DNA of 64,000 nt from Bacteroidales bacterium. GTDB lineage: Bacteria; Bacteroidota; Bacteroidia; Bacteroidales; P3. Positions 44,835 to 54,684 of the stretch are shown in pieces. The stretch lies in assembly GCA_017480185.1 (NCBI GenBank), contig JAFVBC010000018.1, positions 1 to 64,000 of the forward strand. Reading direction: 5' to 3'. The stretch's first letter is position 1, and each line of letters begins with the position of its first letter. A program made the position numbers and the translations under genes. A model generated the notes under the pieces. The model ran no database searches. It saw nothing but the letters and a program-made list of their open reading frames with translations, and was not told the origin of the DNA.

Positions 44835-46232
44835 ATGCGACTGAAACTACTGACACTCTGTTTGTTGATGACATGCCAATGCGCCATGGCTGCAAAAGGG
44901 GGCTATAAAGTGGTGCTACAGATAGACGATAATCACGACTCGATAATGCTCATGGGCTACTATTACGCACAGGACACCTACGTGTGCGACACAGCTGTGA
45001 ACGATGGGCATGGGCGATTTGTGTTTGAAGGCAAGCGCGAAATGCTTCCGGGGCTGTACTTTTTCACCAATCCCAAAGGCCGATACGTAGAGTTTGTGAA
45101 TTATAACGAGCCCATCAACTTTCGATTCCACACCACCGAGAGCGACTGGCGAGGTAACATGAAGGTGAAGGGGTCGCGACAGAACGAGTTGTTTATTGCC
45201 TATCACAACGACAACGAGGCAATATATACCGCCCTGCGCAAGGCAAAAAGCGAGTTGGATTCGGTGGCCTTTGCGGCTTATCAAGAACAGGCTTTTGCAC
45301 GGCTCGACAGCATAAAACTGGCACTGATTAACAATCATCCCGAAAGCATGGCCGCAAAGATGATAAACTCGACACGCCCCGTAGAAGTGCCTGTTGCAAA
45401 CCAGCAAGGCGACACCCTCGACAGTCGCGCCCGTTTCGACTACTTTATGGCTCACTATTTTGACAATATTCCACTGGACGACAACATGATTGTACGCACC
45501 CCGAAGGCTCTGTTTTATCAACATGTGATGGACTATGTTGACCACTACATGAAGGGTATGCCACCCACGCTGATATGTCCGTTGCTCGACACCATGATAG
45601 ACCGCTCGGAGAAAGCCCCAGAAGTGTATAAGTGGCTGGTTCACACCATGACCGAGAAGTTTTTGCAAAGCAACGTCATGGTCTACGACGAGGTGTATGT
45701 GCATCTGGTGCAACGCTACTATGCCTCTGGGAAAGCTTTTTGGTCGTCGCCGTCGGTGATAGACGAGCAGGTGGAGCGTGCCACAAAATGGGAGCGTCTG
45801 CTGGTGGGCAAAGAGGCTCCAGAGTTGATAATGTTCGACACCTTGCACCGCCCATGTTCGCTGCATCACATGCCCGGTCAGTTCACCCTACTGGTGTTTT
45901 GGAGCCCCACATGCGGCCATTGTCGCGAAGCAATACCGGCTCTGTATAAGGTATTCGACCGCATTGCCGATAGTCTTGACATATATGCCTACACCGTGCT
46001 CACCGAACCCGACGAGGTTACTGTAAAGAAATGGAAAAAATTTATTGCCGACAACAACATCAACAATCGGCGATGGGTAAATCTGAACGGTGGAGAGGCA
46101 AATGTGGACTGGCGCGAAGTGTACGACGTAACAGTAACGCCACAGGTGTTTCTCATCAACAACCACGACCACAAGTTTATGGCAAAGAAGCTTAACGCCG
46201 AGTTGCTCGACAATATAAGCAAGTACCTGTAG
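44835..46232 (+). CDS. Exported thioredoxin-like protein (DUF4369/DUF5106 type)
   Basis: 465 residues from ATG 44835, with signal peptide to AMAAK. The N-terminal domain (LQIDDNHDSIMLMGYYYAQD) resembles DUF4369; the middle is helical (DUF5106-like). The C-terminal thioredoxin fold has FWSPTCGHCREAIPAL with a CGHC active site and the cis-Pro region VTVTPQVFLINN. Probably a periplasmic disulfide reductase of the TlpA/ResA kind; partner unknown. The upstream start at 44769 lies before the promoter and is rejected. Confidence 0.88.
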   Translation: MRLKLLTLCLLMTCQCAMAAKGGYKVVLQIDDNHDSIMLMGYYYAQDTYVCDTAVNDGHGRFVFEGKREMLPGLYFFTNPKGRYVEFVNYNEPINFRFHTTESDWRGNMKVKGSRQNELFIAYHNDNEAIYTALRKAKSELDSVAFAAYQEQAFARLDSIKLALINNHPESMAAKMINSTRPVEVPVANQQGDTLDSRARFDYFMAHYFDNIPLDDNMIVRTPKALFYQHVMDYVDHYMKGMPPTLICPLLDTMIDRSEKAPEVYKWLVHTMTEKFLQSNVMVYDEVYVHLVQRYYASGKAFWSSPSVIDEQVERATKWERLLVGKEAPELIMFDTLHRPCSLHHMPGQFTLLVFWSPTCGHCREAIPALYKVFDRIADSLDIYAYTVLTEPDEVTVKKWKKFIADNNINNRRWVNLNGGEANVDWREVYDVTVTPQVFLINNHDHKFMAKKLNAELLDNISKYL

Positions 46233-46253
46233 CAACGGTATTGTCCTCGCAGC

Positions 46254-47945
46254 CTATCCGATGCGAGGCACTGCGTCGAGCAACGATTGGGTGTAGGATG
46301 TCTGTGGTTGATTGAAAATGCTGTCAGCCTCGGCCATTTCCTCTATCTTTCCCCGTTGCATCACCATCACCCTATCGGCCAAAAAGCGTACCACCGAGAG
46401 GTCGTGAGTAATGAAAAGACATGAAAAACCGTGTCGTTGTTTGAGGTCGTTGAGCAGATTGAGCACCTGCGCCTGAACCGACACATCCAGTGCCGACACC
46501 GACTCGTCGCACACCACCATTTCGGGTTTCAACACCAAAGCGCGCGCTATGCACACCCGCTGCCTTTGTCCGCCCGAAAACTCGTGAGGGAAACGGCTGT
46601 ACCATTCGGGCTCAAGCCCCACTTGCTGCATCATGTCAATCACCTGTGCTCGCAACGCTGCCTCGCTACCACCGCGATGCACACGTAGGGGTTCGAGAAT
46701 GGCTTGTCCGATGGTTTGCCGAGGATTGAGCGAGGAATAGGGGTCTTGAAACACTATCTGCATCTTTGTGCAGAGATTGCGCCGCTCGTGGCGCGACAGT
46801 TGGCTGATGTTGTTACCACGATAGGCCACCGAACCGTCGGCCATACTGATTAGCCCCATTAAAGCTCGTCCGATGCTGGTTTTTCCACATCCCGATTCTC
46901 CAACCAGCCCGAGAGTTTCGCCCTCATACAAATCAAAGCTCACATCATCTACAGCTGTCAGTTTTCGGCTGATGTGTCCCCACAGATTGCGTTTCACTGC
47001 ATAGTCGACCTTTAGTCCGTTGACCGACAGAAGTGGTATCGAGCCTTGCGGTGGAACAAAAGTTGCGCGAAGCGAAGTGTCAATTTCACGTCCTTCAAGC
47101 ATATCCTGCACGGTGGGGAGGTGCTGTGGGCGGGCATCTAACGGCGGACGGCAAGCCAACAATCCGCGTGTGTAAGGCTGTGTGGGATGGTGCAACACCC
47201 GCTCGGTGGTGCCCTCTTCTACCACCTGTCCTTTATACATCACCATCACTCGGTGCGCCACAAGACTGACGACACCCAAGTCATGGGTTACAAAAATGAT
47301 GGCCATGTGACGGCGACGTTGCAACGAAAGTAACAGGTCTATTATGCCACGCTGCACCGTAACATCGAGGGCTGTGGTGGGTTCATCGGCAATAAGAATG
47401 TCTGGATTACAAGCCAAAGCCATGGCAATCATCACGCGCTGCTTTTGTCCCCCACTAATTTCGTGAGGAAAACTGCGATAGGTACGCTCTGGATCGGGCA
47501 ACATCACTTCCCTAAAAAGCGACAAAATGCGCTGTTTGCGAGCGGTTGCATCGAGAGAAGTGTGGCGTTTAAGAGTCTCGTCAATCTGTTTTCCGCAACG
47601 GTGTACAGGGTTGAGCGAGGTCATCGGTTCTTGAAAAATCATGGCTATGCGCCTGCCACGTATGTCCTGCATCTGTGCATGCGAAGCTTGAAGCAGGTCA
47701 ATCGGTTCGGCGTTCTCATCCTGTGCAAACAGGGCTTTCCCGTCAATAATCACAGCATTGGGAGGCAAAAGCTGCATGAGCGACATAGATGTTACCGACT
47801 TGCCCGAGCCCGATTCGCCTACAATGCCGAGGGTTTCGCCTCTACGCAATGAAAAAGAGACATCGTTAATCACCTGCCTCACAATATCACCATCCTTGAA
47901 GCCAATGCTCAAGTGCTGCACTTCAAGTATGTTGTCGCTATCCAA
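46254..47945 (-). CDS. Fused two-domain ABC ATPase, oligopeptide (OppD-OppF/YejF) type
   Basis: 563 residues. Two complete nucleotide-binding domains: first GESGSGKS, ISGGQKQRVMIAMALACNPD; second GESGCGKTSI, FSGGQRQRVCIARALVLKPE. Both have the peptide-transporter C-terminal extensions. It would energise a di- or oligopeptide importer, but no permease or binding protein lies next to it. Cytoplasmic face of the inner membrane. Confidence 0.93.
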   Translation of the reverse strand: MDSDNILEVQHLSIGFKDGDIVRQVINDVSFSLRRGETLGIVGESGSGKSVTSMSLMQLLPPNAVIIDGKALFAQDENAEPIDLLQASHAQMQDIRGRRIAMIFQEPMTSLNPVHRCGKQIDETLKRHTSLDATARKQRILSLFREVMLPDPERTYRSFPHEISGGQKQRVMIAMALACNPDILIADEPTTALDVTVQRGIIDLLLSLQRRRHMAIIFVTHDLGVVSLVAHRVMVMYKGQVVEEGTTERVLHHPTQPYTRGLLACRPPLDARPQHLPTVQDMLEGREIDTSLRATFVPPQGSIPLLSVNGLKVDYAVKRNLWGHISRKLTAVDDVSFDLYEGETLGLVGESGCGKTSIGRALMGLISMADGSVAYRGNNISQLSRHERRNLCTKMQIVFQDPYSSLNPRQTIGQAILEPLRVHRGGSEAALRAQVIDMMQQVGLEPEWYSRFPHEFSGGQRQRVCIARALVLKPEMVVCDESVSALDVSVQAQVLNLLNDLKQRHGFSCLFITHDLSVVRFLADRVMVMQRGKIEEMAEADSIFNQPQTSYTQSLLDAVPRIG

Positions 47946-47980
47946 AGACAGTTATTATGGAAATGTAAAATAGACGAAAT

Positions 47981-48490
47981 TCAGAGGCCTGTGCTCCAGC
48001 GATTGTGATCAACCGCCACTGGGGTATAGTTTATTGCCTGCTTGTTCTTCACAAACCACTTACCAGGCCATGTAGTGAGTAGTTGACGATGATTCTCGAT
48101 GACCTTCATCATACGTTCTTGGTGCATGTAAAAACGGTTGCACTCGTCTTCTATGTCCTCCTTTAGAGACACGTAATCATCTGGATCAAAGTCAATATTG
48201 CAGTCAAAAATCCAATTAAGCACCACTTCATCGTTGGTATAGCGGTCAATCAATTCGGGATAAATACCATTAAACGAACGTCGTTCACTTTCGGTAAGTT
48301 CGGCACGTTGCTTGACTATACTCCAAATACGATCGTAGGAACTTTCGAGAATCTTCCTATGAGCTTCGGCCTCTTCGCGTATCAAACTGTCACGTTTATT
48401 AAACACCGATGAAGCAATCATCCACACAATGCCCACTGGTAAAAGAACCACGGTGAGCATAAGTAGAATGTATATAATCCAGCCTATCAC
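47981..48490 (-). CDS. Small membrane-anchored coiled-coil protein
   Basis: 169 residues. One N-terminal membrane helix (WIIYILLMLTVVLLPVGIVW), then a soluble helical domain (about 30-150) rich in Glu and Arg. The layout is reminiscent of LemA-type proteins but the sequence is not clearly of that family. Function unknown. Its own promoter lies at 48529-48536. Confidence 0.72.
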   Translation of the reverse strand: MIGWIIYILLMLTVVLLPVGIVWMIASSVFNKRDSLIREEAEAHRKILESSYDRIWSIVKQRAELTESERRSFNGIYPELIDRYTNDEVVLNWIFDCNIDFDPDDYVSLKEDIEDECNRFYMHQERMMKVIENHRQLLTTWPGKWFVKNKQAINYTPVAVDHNRWSTGL

Positions 48491-48528
48491 AGAGTGTTAT
48501 ATAATTATCTTCACAACTTTATCTTTTG

Positions 48529-48536
48529 CAAAGGTA
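48529..48536 (-). promoter_or_regulatory. -7 box of 47981-48490
   Basis: TACCTTTG on the minus strand, 38 bases before the ATG. Confidence 0.6.
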
Positions 48537-48659
48537 GTTATCTTTTTTTTTTTTCGCAAAATTGAAAGAAAAAAGCCACTAAAAGTACTGATAAAATTTG
48601 ACCTTGCCCACGTTCTGTTTTCTTCCTATTTTTGCCTTTGCTGTAGATAACTATAAAAG

Positions 48660-50033
48660 ATGACAAAACATCTGCCCAACAGGGCTATGGATAAACACAT
48701 CGGACGTTTGGCTCTGCCCAATGTCATTGCCAATATATCTGTGCCACTGTTGGGTATGGTCGACACTGCTATAGTTGGGCATCTTTCGTCAATGCACATT
48801 GCAGCCATAGCCATAGGCACATCAATATTCAATCTAATATATTGGAATTTTGGTTTTTTGCGCATGGGGACTTCGGGGTTCACAGCCCAAGCCTTCGGTG
48901 CAAAACGTTTCGATGTTGCCATAAAAACACTTATCCAAGCCTCTTTCATTGCCCTTTGCGCTGCTACACTTCTTATTTCTCTTCAACACCCAATTGCACG
49001 CGGGGCCACGCTCCTGTTTGCCACCGACGCCACTATTTTGCATCTTGCACTTACCTACTTCGCTGTTCGCATTTGGGCGGCTCCTGCCACGTTGGGGCTT
49101 TATGCCATCAAAGGTTGGTTCATTGGCCTACAAAAACCGCACATACCGATGTGGATTTCAATTGCCCTCAACGTGGTCAACATTGTTTGCTCGTTGGCAT
49201 TTGTGTTGGTGTGGCATTGGGACATTGCTGGAGTGGCTTTGGGAACGGTGATAGCCCAATATAGTGGTTTGGCAATAGGCATTGTTTTAACGGTGAAAGA
49301 GATAAAGCAACAACAGAAAAGAAACACCGAAAAGCAGCCCTTGATAGACATCATTGCCGACAGCATTCAGTTCAAAGCCATGGGAAAGTTCTTCAAAGTC
49401 AATGCCGACATCTTTCTACGCACCGTATGTTTGTCGGCGGTATTCACTTTCCTTCCCGTAGCAGGTGCACACATCGGAGGTAACACGTTGGCCATAAACA
49501 CGCTTTTGATGCAACTTTTCACCCTGTTTAGTTACATCATGGACGGATTGGCCTACGCTGGCGAAAGCCTTGTGGGACGCTACATCGGTGCACGACATGC
49601 CAATAACCTACGACTCGCTCTGCGCCGTCTTACCCTGTGGAGTGCCATTTTTGCCATTCTTTTCTCTGCCCTTTATGCTTCTTGTGGGCAATGGATATTG
49701 GGGCTTTTCACAAACGATAATGCACTTCTCACGTATGCAAAAAGTTATGTGTGGTGGGTTGTGGCGGTGCCTATATGTGGTTTCGGCGCATTTTTGATGG
49801 ATGGTGTTTATATCGGAGCCACAGCTTCTTCGACCATGCTTCACGCCATGCTCGCCGCCAGTCTGGTATTTGTGTGTTCCTACTTCGGTCTAAAACTGAT
49901 TTTTCATCCCGACACCTATACTCCCACCATTTGGAATGGCATCCTCTGGACCTCATTCTTGCTGTTTTTAGCCACACGCAGCATCGTGCAATGGGCGCGG
50001 TTGCGGCGCGATATTATCGATAAAATTTCTTGA
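48660..50033 (+). CDS. MATE family efflux transporter (DinF-like)
   Basis: 457 residues, twelve membrane helices. LALPNVIANISVPLLGMVDT, then FLRMGTSGFTAQAFGAKRFD and LMDGVYIGATASSTMLHAML are MATE/DinF landmarks. Likely exports drugs or metabolites using ion gradients. It ends two bases before the ATG of the patatin gene, so the two are probably one operon. Confidence 0.92.
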   Translation: MTKHLPNRAMDKHIGRLALPNVIANISVPLLGMVDTAIVGHLSSMHIAAIAIGTSIFNLIYWNFGFLRMGTSGFTAQAFGAKRFDVAIKTLIQASFIALCAATLLISLQHPIARGATLLFATDATILHLALTYFAVRIWAAPATLGLYAIKGWFIGLQKPHIPMWISIALNVVNIVCSLAFVLVWHWDIAGVALGTVIAQYSGLAIGIVLTVKEIKQQQKRNTEKQPLIDIIADSIQFKAMGKFFKVNADIFLRTVCLSAVFTFLPVAGAHIGGNTLAINTLLMQLFTLFSYIMDGLAYAGESLVGRYIGARHANNLRLALRRLTLWSAIFAILFSALYASCGQWILGLFTNDNALLTYAKSYVWWVVAVPICGFGAFLMDGVYIGATASSTMLHAMLAASLVFVCSYFGLKLIFHPDTYTPTIWNGILWTSFLLFLATRSIVQWARLRRDIIDKIS

Positions 50034-50035
50034 TT

Positions 50036-52021
50036 ATGAAGAAGTTTGTATATCTCTTGTTTGCACTTACCCTGGTTCAAACAGCCATAGCCCAAAGCGA
50101 TAGGCCGACGGTGGCAGTTGTGTTGAGCGGTGGCGGAGCAAAAGGCGTGGCACACATCAGCGCATTGAGGGCTATTGAGCAAGTTGGCATTCCCATAGAC
50201 ATTATATGTGGCACCAGCATGGGCAGCCTTATTGGAGGGCTTTACTGCATTGGCTACACCTGTGATGAACTCGACTCGCTGGTGCTTTCGCAAGCATGGG
50301 ATGAACTCCTATCCGACCACACCGACCCCGCTCAACTGCTTCTTCGCCAGCGCGAAGAGCAAAACACCTACATGATTATACGAGGCTTGAGCCGACACCC
50401 CGACCAGCAAGGAGGTCTTATACGCGGACGCAATCTCAACAAGCTTTTCACCAAGTTATGTGCCGACTACCTTGACTCAATGAGTTTCGACAGTCTTCCA
50501 ATACGTTTTGCATGTGTTGCCACCGACCTTGTAACCAACAACGAAGTCGACTTCCGTTCTGGTAGACTCATTCAAGCCATGCGCTCGTCCATGGCCATTC
50601 CAGGGGTATTCACCCCCGTGCGCATTGGCGACAGTGTGCTTGTTGACGGAGGCTTACGAAACAACTACCCTGCCGACTTGGCCAAGAGCATGGGAGCCGA
50701 CATCATAATAGGTGTAACTGTGCAAGGAGACGACCTCGGACCCGACGACTTGACCAATGCTGCCGCTGTGCTGGGACAAATCATCGACATCAACTGCAAA
50801 AACAAATACCTTGACAACATAGAGATGAGCGACGTGGTGATGCGCGTCAACGTTGAGGGATATTCGGCAGCAAGCTTTTACCACAATGCAATCGACACAC
50901 TTTTACAACGTGGTGCCGAGGCAGCACTTCAGCATCGCGACGAACTTTTGGCCATAAAAGCAAGCCTTGCACAAGTTACGCCCAAGCCTCGCCAATCAGT
51001 CCACCCACGCATCAACGACGACCATCCTCTACCCATCAGTCGCACACCAATAATAGCTGCTGGCGTGCATTTCGACAGCGAAGAAACTGGAGCACTGCAA
51101 GTAGCCATCAAATGGCCATTGCCCACTACCCTACCACTCGAAGTGGGTGCCCACTTTAGGCTGGGCAATCTGCGTCGCATTCACACCGAGGCAACGGTCT
51201 TTCCCCGTTGGGCTACCAGTCCGTCGGTAGAATACACATTTATCGACAACAATCTCGACATATACACCGAGGGGCAACGCTCATTCAACGTAAAATATCG
51301 TCGCCATCAAGCCGCCATAGTTCCATTAAACATACGTCTGCGACACCTCGACGTGAAAATGCAGGTGCAATACAACCACTTCAACTTCTACGGTCCGCTA
51401 CTCTCCTCGCGTGCCGCCAATTTCGAGGTTGAAGACATGGATATGTTTGCCTACCGCATGGCTGTAAATCTCAACACCGAAGACAATTGGTACTTTCCTA
51501 CAGCTGGCATACGCCTACACGTCGAGTATGCCTACCTGACCAACAACCTAATTACCTACAACGATGAACTCGGCCTATCCGAAATCAGTGCCCACTGGCG
51601 CATAAACATTTCGGCAGCCGAGCGGCTTACCTTTCAACCCATGTTCTACGGCCGCATACTACCTCACGCGTCGACACCACTGGCTTATGGCAATTGCATT
51701 GGTGGAGAATGGTTTGGCAACCACGTAGAGCAACAGATGCCCTTTGCAGGAATTGCTCACTTCGAATATATTGGCCAGAATTTTATTGCTATGCAATTGC
51801 AGACACGCTACCGTTTGTTGCGCAATCATTATGTGGGTGTACAAGTGGCAGCTGGCATCGAGAGCGACTATCTGAGCGACTTTGCTGCGGGGCCAAATCT
51901 ATGGGGAGCCCAAGTTGGATACAGCTACAACACCCTTTTCGGCCCGATCGATTTGCGTGTCGGGTGGTCGAACCGCACCTCAAAACTCGGTTTTATGTTT
52001 AACATCGGGCACCGTTTCTGA
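50036..52021 (+). CDS. Patatin-like phospholipase with C-terminal outer-membrane barrel
   Basis: 661 residues from ATG 50036; signal peptide to AIAQ. The patatin domain has VVLSGGGAKGVAHISALRAI (oxyanion loop), CGTSMGSLIGG (catalytic Ser) and LVDGGLRNNYP (catalytic Asp), the Ser-Asp dyad intact. From about residue 330, amphipathic strands form a BamA/TpsB-like barrel ending KLGFMFNIGHRF. The layout is that of type Vd-like patatin proteins of Bacteroidota. Probably acts on lipids at the cell surface or in the outer membrane. Confidence 0.92.
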   Translation: MKKFVYLLFALTLVQTAIAQSDRPTVAVVLSGGGAKGVAHISALRAIEQVGIPIDIICGTSMGSLIGGLYCIGYTCDELDSLVLSQAWDELLSDHTDPAQLLLRQREEQNTYMIIRGLSRHPDQQGGLIRGRNLNKLFTKLCADYLDSMSFDSLPIRFACVATDLVTNNEVDFRSGRLIQAMRSSMAIPGVFTPVRIGDSVLVDGGLRNNYPADLAKSMGADIIIGVTVQGDDLGPDDLTNAAAVLGQIIDINCKNKYLDNIEMSDVVMRVNVEGYSAASFYHNAIDTLLQRGAEAALQHRDELLAIKASLAQVTPKPRQSVHPRINDDHPLPISRTPIIAAGVHFDSEETGALQVAIKWPLPTTLPLEVGAHFRLGNLRRIHTEATVFPRWATSPSVEYTFIDNNLDIYTEGQRSFNVKYRRHQAAIVPLNIRLRHLDVKMQVQYNHFNFYGPLLSSRAANFEVEDMDMFAYRMAVNLNTEDNWYFPTAGIRLHVEYAYLTNNLITYNDELGLSEISAHWRINISAAERLTFQPMFYGRILPHASTPLAYGNCIGGEWFGNHVEQQMPFAGIAHFEYIGQNFIAMQLQTRYRLLRNHYVGVQVAAGIESDYLSDFAAGPNLWGAQVGYSYNTLFGPIDLRVGWSNRTSKLGFMFNIGHRF

Positions 52022-52035
52022 CGGTTGTGCCACCC

Positions 52036-53187
52036 CTACTGCTCGTTGCTACGGCGCAAGCGCAAAGACAAAACCCTTACAAGCAGGGTTAATTGCAGCC
52101 ACACCAGTGCAGCCGACAATCCATTGACCAGCGTCAACACAATGGCTGCTATTATCATTGCCACCTGCAACCACACTGCCCACATCGGGCTGCGGCGCAT
52201 ACGCAGCGCTATGAGTATCAACAACGGCGAAGCCCAAAGAATGTTATAGTTCAACTGCGTACATGTGTGAGCCGTGAATGCCCACATAAAAACGAGAAAC
52301 AGCCCCACCACGCCAGCCAACACAAACAGCACCCTATCAACCACATCCAGGTTCCAATCACGCTTTATCTGCATGGCTGTGAGCACCATTGCCACCACAA
52401 ACAGCGCACCAAACACCACCTGCGGAGGAAAGCTGCGCGCAGGAGGCGCAAGTGTGGCCTCAAGCAACGTCTCTGTTTCTTCCGTCAACGGCTGTCCGTT
52501 GCCCACAGTCATGGCCTCGGCCTGAAGCATCAAGTTGACGGGCAGAAACATGCTCTGCGCCGCCGAGCAGCGACGGTCGGTGGTTGCACCCAACAGCACA
52601 TCGGTGCCCAGCCGCCACCACTCAAGGTTGCCACGCATGGCGTTAGCCAAATGACGACGGTAGGTCAGCGGTGCCACATCGCGGCTCGCCCCGGCAGTGT
52701 CGCGATGCACCAGGGCAGCACGAATCACGTCGCGCACACGAGTTGCACAATTGTCGGCTATGATGTCGTAGCGATAATAGCGGTATTGTGGCAAATAGTT
52801 GGTTTCGAGCATCACATACAGGTTGTTTACCTCCTGCGATGTCAGATTGAGTTTTTGCTGCCACACGGCGCGACCTTCGTAGGCATACTCGGTCATGAAG
52901 CGGTTAAACGACGCGCGACTGAGCATGTAGTTGAGGTTGCCACGGGTGAACTGCCAATAGAAATGCGGCGTGTCGAAGTCGAAAGTGCCGTAGTTGTAAA
53001 CCACATCCACGCCTTGTGCCGAGTCGCACACACGTATAGCCGTGTGGCCAAACGCGGTGTAGAACTCGTCGCCCGCGCCGCAGGTGAGCAGCGCAGCAAA
53101 GGCACTATCGGTCAGTGGGGCGCTGTCTTGCGCCCGTGTGCCAGCCCAAAGGCCGAGCACCATTAGCAGTACAATAATGCGTTTCAC
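52036..53187 (-). CDS. DUF4105 membrane protein (Lnb-like periplasmic domain)
   Basis: 383 residues with signal peptide to TRAQ. The N-terminal domain contains EFYTAFGHTAIRVCD, YNYGTFDFDTPHFYWQFTRG and YRYDIIADNCATRVRD, the Cys/His pattern of DUF4105. Four or five membrane helices follow in the last 130 residues. The family is related to Lnb/NlpC-like hydrolases; activity unproven. Overlaps the MscS gene start-stop by 4 bases. Confidence 0.88.
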   Translation of the reverse strand: MKRIIVLLMVLGLWAGTRAQDSAPLTDSAFAALLTCGAGDEFYTAFGHTAIRVCDSAQGVDVVYNYGTFDFDTPHFYWQFTRGNLNYMLSRASFNRFMTEYAYEGRAVWQQKLNLTSQEVNNLYVMLETNYLPQYRYYRYDIIADNCATRVRDVIRAALVHRDTAGASRDVAPLTYRRHLANAMRGNLEWWRLGTDVLLGATTDRRCSAAQSMFLPVNLMLQAEAMTVGNGQPLTEETETLLEATLAPPARSFPPQVVFGALFVVAMVLTAMQIKRDWNLDVVDRVLFVLAGVVGLFLVFMWAFTAHTCTQLNYNILWASPLLILIALRMRRSPMWAVWLQVAMIIAAIVLTLVNGLSAALVWLQLTLLVRVLSLRLRRSNEQ

Positions 53188-54233
53188 GATTTGGCGGGCA
53201 ATTTTTCTGTGTTTTCAACGGAAGGTTTAGGCTGCGGCGTGTGAACAGTAACTTGAGGGAAAGGAATCTCGATGCCACTGCGGTTAAAGGCATTGTATAT
53301 ATCCTCCCTGATGTGGCTCCAAAGCGTCCAATAGTCCTCCACCTTAACCCAAAGCCACAAGGTCAAATCGACCGAACTATCGCCAAGATTGCTCAACACA
53401 ATGGATGGTTCTTTGGGATCCCACACCACCTCCTTACTCTCTTTCACCACCTGCCACAGCACGCTCTTGGCCTGCTCAATGTCGGTGCCATAGGCCACCG
53501 AGGCCACCACGTCGAGACGTATAACAGGCTCTTTCGTGTGGTTGATGAGGCTCTTTGTGGCCAACTCGCTATTGGGGATGATGATGTTGCGACCATTAAA
53601 CGGACGCATCATGGTATGGAAAATGCGTATCTCTTTAACATAGCCCTTGTAGCTGCCACACTCTATATAGTCGCCCACTCGGAACGGCTTCATCAGCAAG
53701 ATAATCACCCCGCCCGCAAAGTTCTGCAACGTGCCTTGCAAAGCCATGCCTATGGCCAGACCCATGGCACCCAACAGCGCAATGAACGATGTGGCCTTGA
53801 TGCCAATCACATCCATGGCCATTATGATAATCATGGCCTTAAGCAACAGGTCGACCAGCGACGAGAGGAAACTCTTGAGCGAGGCCTCGGCATTGCGACG
53901 GTCAAGGGCTCGCACAATGACGCGTTTCAACATCTTGGCCAACTTCATGCCAATCCACAAAATCAGAATGGCCACAATGAGTTTGGGAACAAATGCAAGC
54001 GTCATCTTCAACAATGCCGACAAACCGTCGTGCAGCAGCGTATTCTGCCCTGTAAGCATCTGCCCAATGTCGGCCAACGTGGCATTGTGCAGGCTATCGG
54101 CCATAGTGCTCTTAATGCTATCAACCACCTGCAGCGTTTGCGTCACAGGGGTTGCTTCGGGCAAAATATCGCTCTTTTCCACCCCGGCCAAAGCCTGCGC
54201 CGTGAGGAGGGTATTATCGTCGGTTGGTGCCAT
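53184..54233 (-). CDS. Small-conductance mechanosensitive channel, MscS type
   Basis: 349 residues from ATG 54233. Helices include LLKMTLAFVPKLIVAILILW and the pore-lining TM3 LLGAMGLAIGMALQGTLQNF. The beta domain has KPFRVGDYIECGSYKGYVKE and GRNIIIPNSELATKSLINHT. It protects against hypo-osmotic shock in the inner membrane. The longer frame from 54299 is rejected because the -7 box at 54267-54274 lies within it. Confidence 0.93.
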   Translation of the reverse strand: MAPTDDNTLLTAQALAGVEKSDILPEATPVTQTLQVVDSIKSTMADSLHNATLADIGQMLTGQNTLLHDGLSALLKMTLAFVPKLIVAILILWIGMKLAKMLKRVIVRALDRRNAEASLKSFLSSLVDLLLKAMIIIMAMDVIGIKATSFIALLGAMGLAIGMALQGTLQNFAGGVIILLMKPFRVGDYIECGSYKGYVKEIRIFHTMMRPFNGRNIIIPNSELATKSLINHTKEPVIRLDVVASVAYGTDIEQAKSVLWQVVKESKEVVWDPKEPSIVLSNLGDSSVDLTLWLWVKVEDYWTLWSHIREDIYNAFNRSGIEIPFPQVTVHTPQPKPSVENTEKLPAKS

Positions 54234-54266
54234 AGTTTCTACTCGTAAAATTGGTTTAAGAGGGTG

Positions 54267-54274
54267 CAAAGATA
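54267..54274 (-). promoter_or_regulatory. -7 box of the MscS-type gene
   Basis: TATCTTTG on the minus strand, 33 bases before ATG 54233. Confidence 0.6.
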
Positions 54275-54392
54275 CATTTTTTTCGTTTGTAGGCCTCACA
54301 ATGCTCCCCTATCGCTCTTCACCCCCATGCACCTACTGCCTCACAAGGGTTGCAGACGAGGGGGAAAAGACATCGAAAAGTCAAGCCAAAGT

Positions 54393-54495
54393 AGGTATCA
54401 ACTAAGGATCAAGTAAGGCCGTTCTTCAGTCGTTCTTCAGTTGTTCTTCAGTCGATGACTGAAGAACAACTGAAGAACTGCCCTATTTGATGCCT
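54393..54495. repeat. Intergenic palindrome, family member d
   Basis: AGGTATCAACTAAGGATC, CAAGTAAGGCC, then three GTTCTTCAGT modules (with C/T variants), then inverted copies (GACTGAAGAACAACTGAAGA) ending TTTGATGCCT. It sits in the 450-base gap 54234-54684, which otherwise holds the mscS and serC promoters. Confidence 0.88.
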
Positions 54496-54605
54496 ACATG
54501 ACACCCTCTTGCCCACCCCCACCATTGGGGAACATTAGGAGTTCGAGATTAGGCAACACACCACGGTTGATAAGCAAAAAAAAACTTTTCATACCCAAAA
54601 AATGC

Positions 54606-54613
54606 TATCTTTG
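54606..54613 (+). promoter_or_regulatory. -7 box of serC
   Basis: TATCTTTG, 71 bases before the ATG of serC. Confidence 0.65.
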
Positions 54614-54684
54614 CCTCGTTGCACCTAAAAATGCAACACGACAAATGTTTTACAAATCAATAACTTATAAAAATAAAACATCAA

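Noticed and set aside
44916..45869. 317-residue minus-strand frame
   Set aside because: Antisense to the thioredoxin-like gene.
52093..53166. 357-residue plus-strand frame, and the 335-residue frame at 53241-54248
   Set aside because: Antisense to the DUF4105 and MscS genes, which have clear families and promoters.
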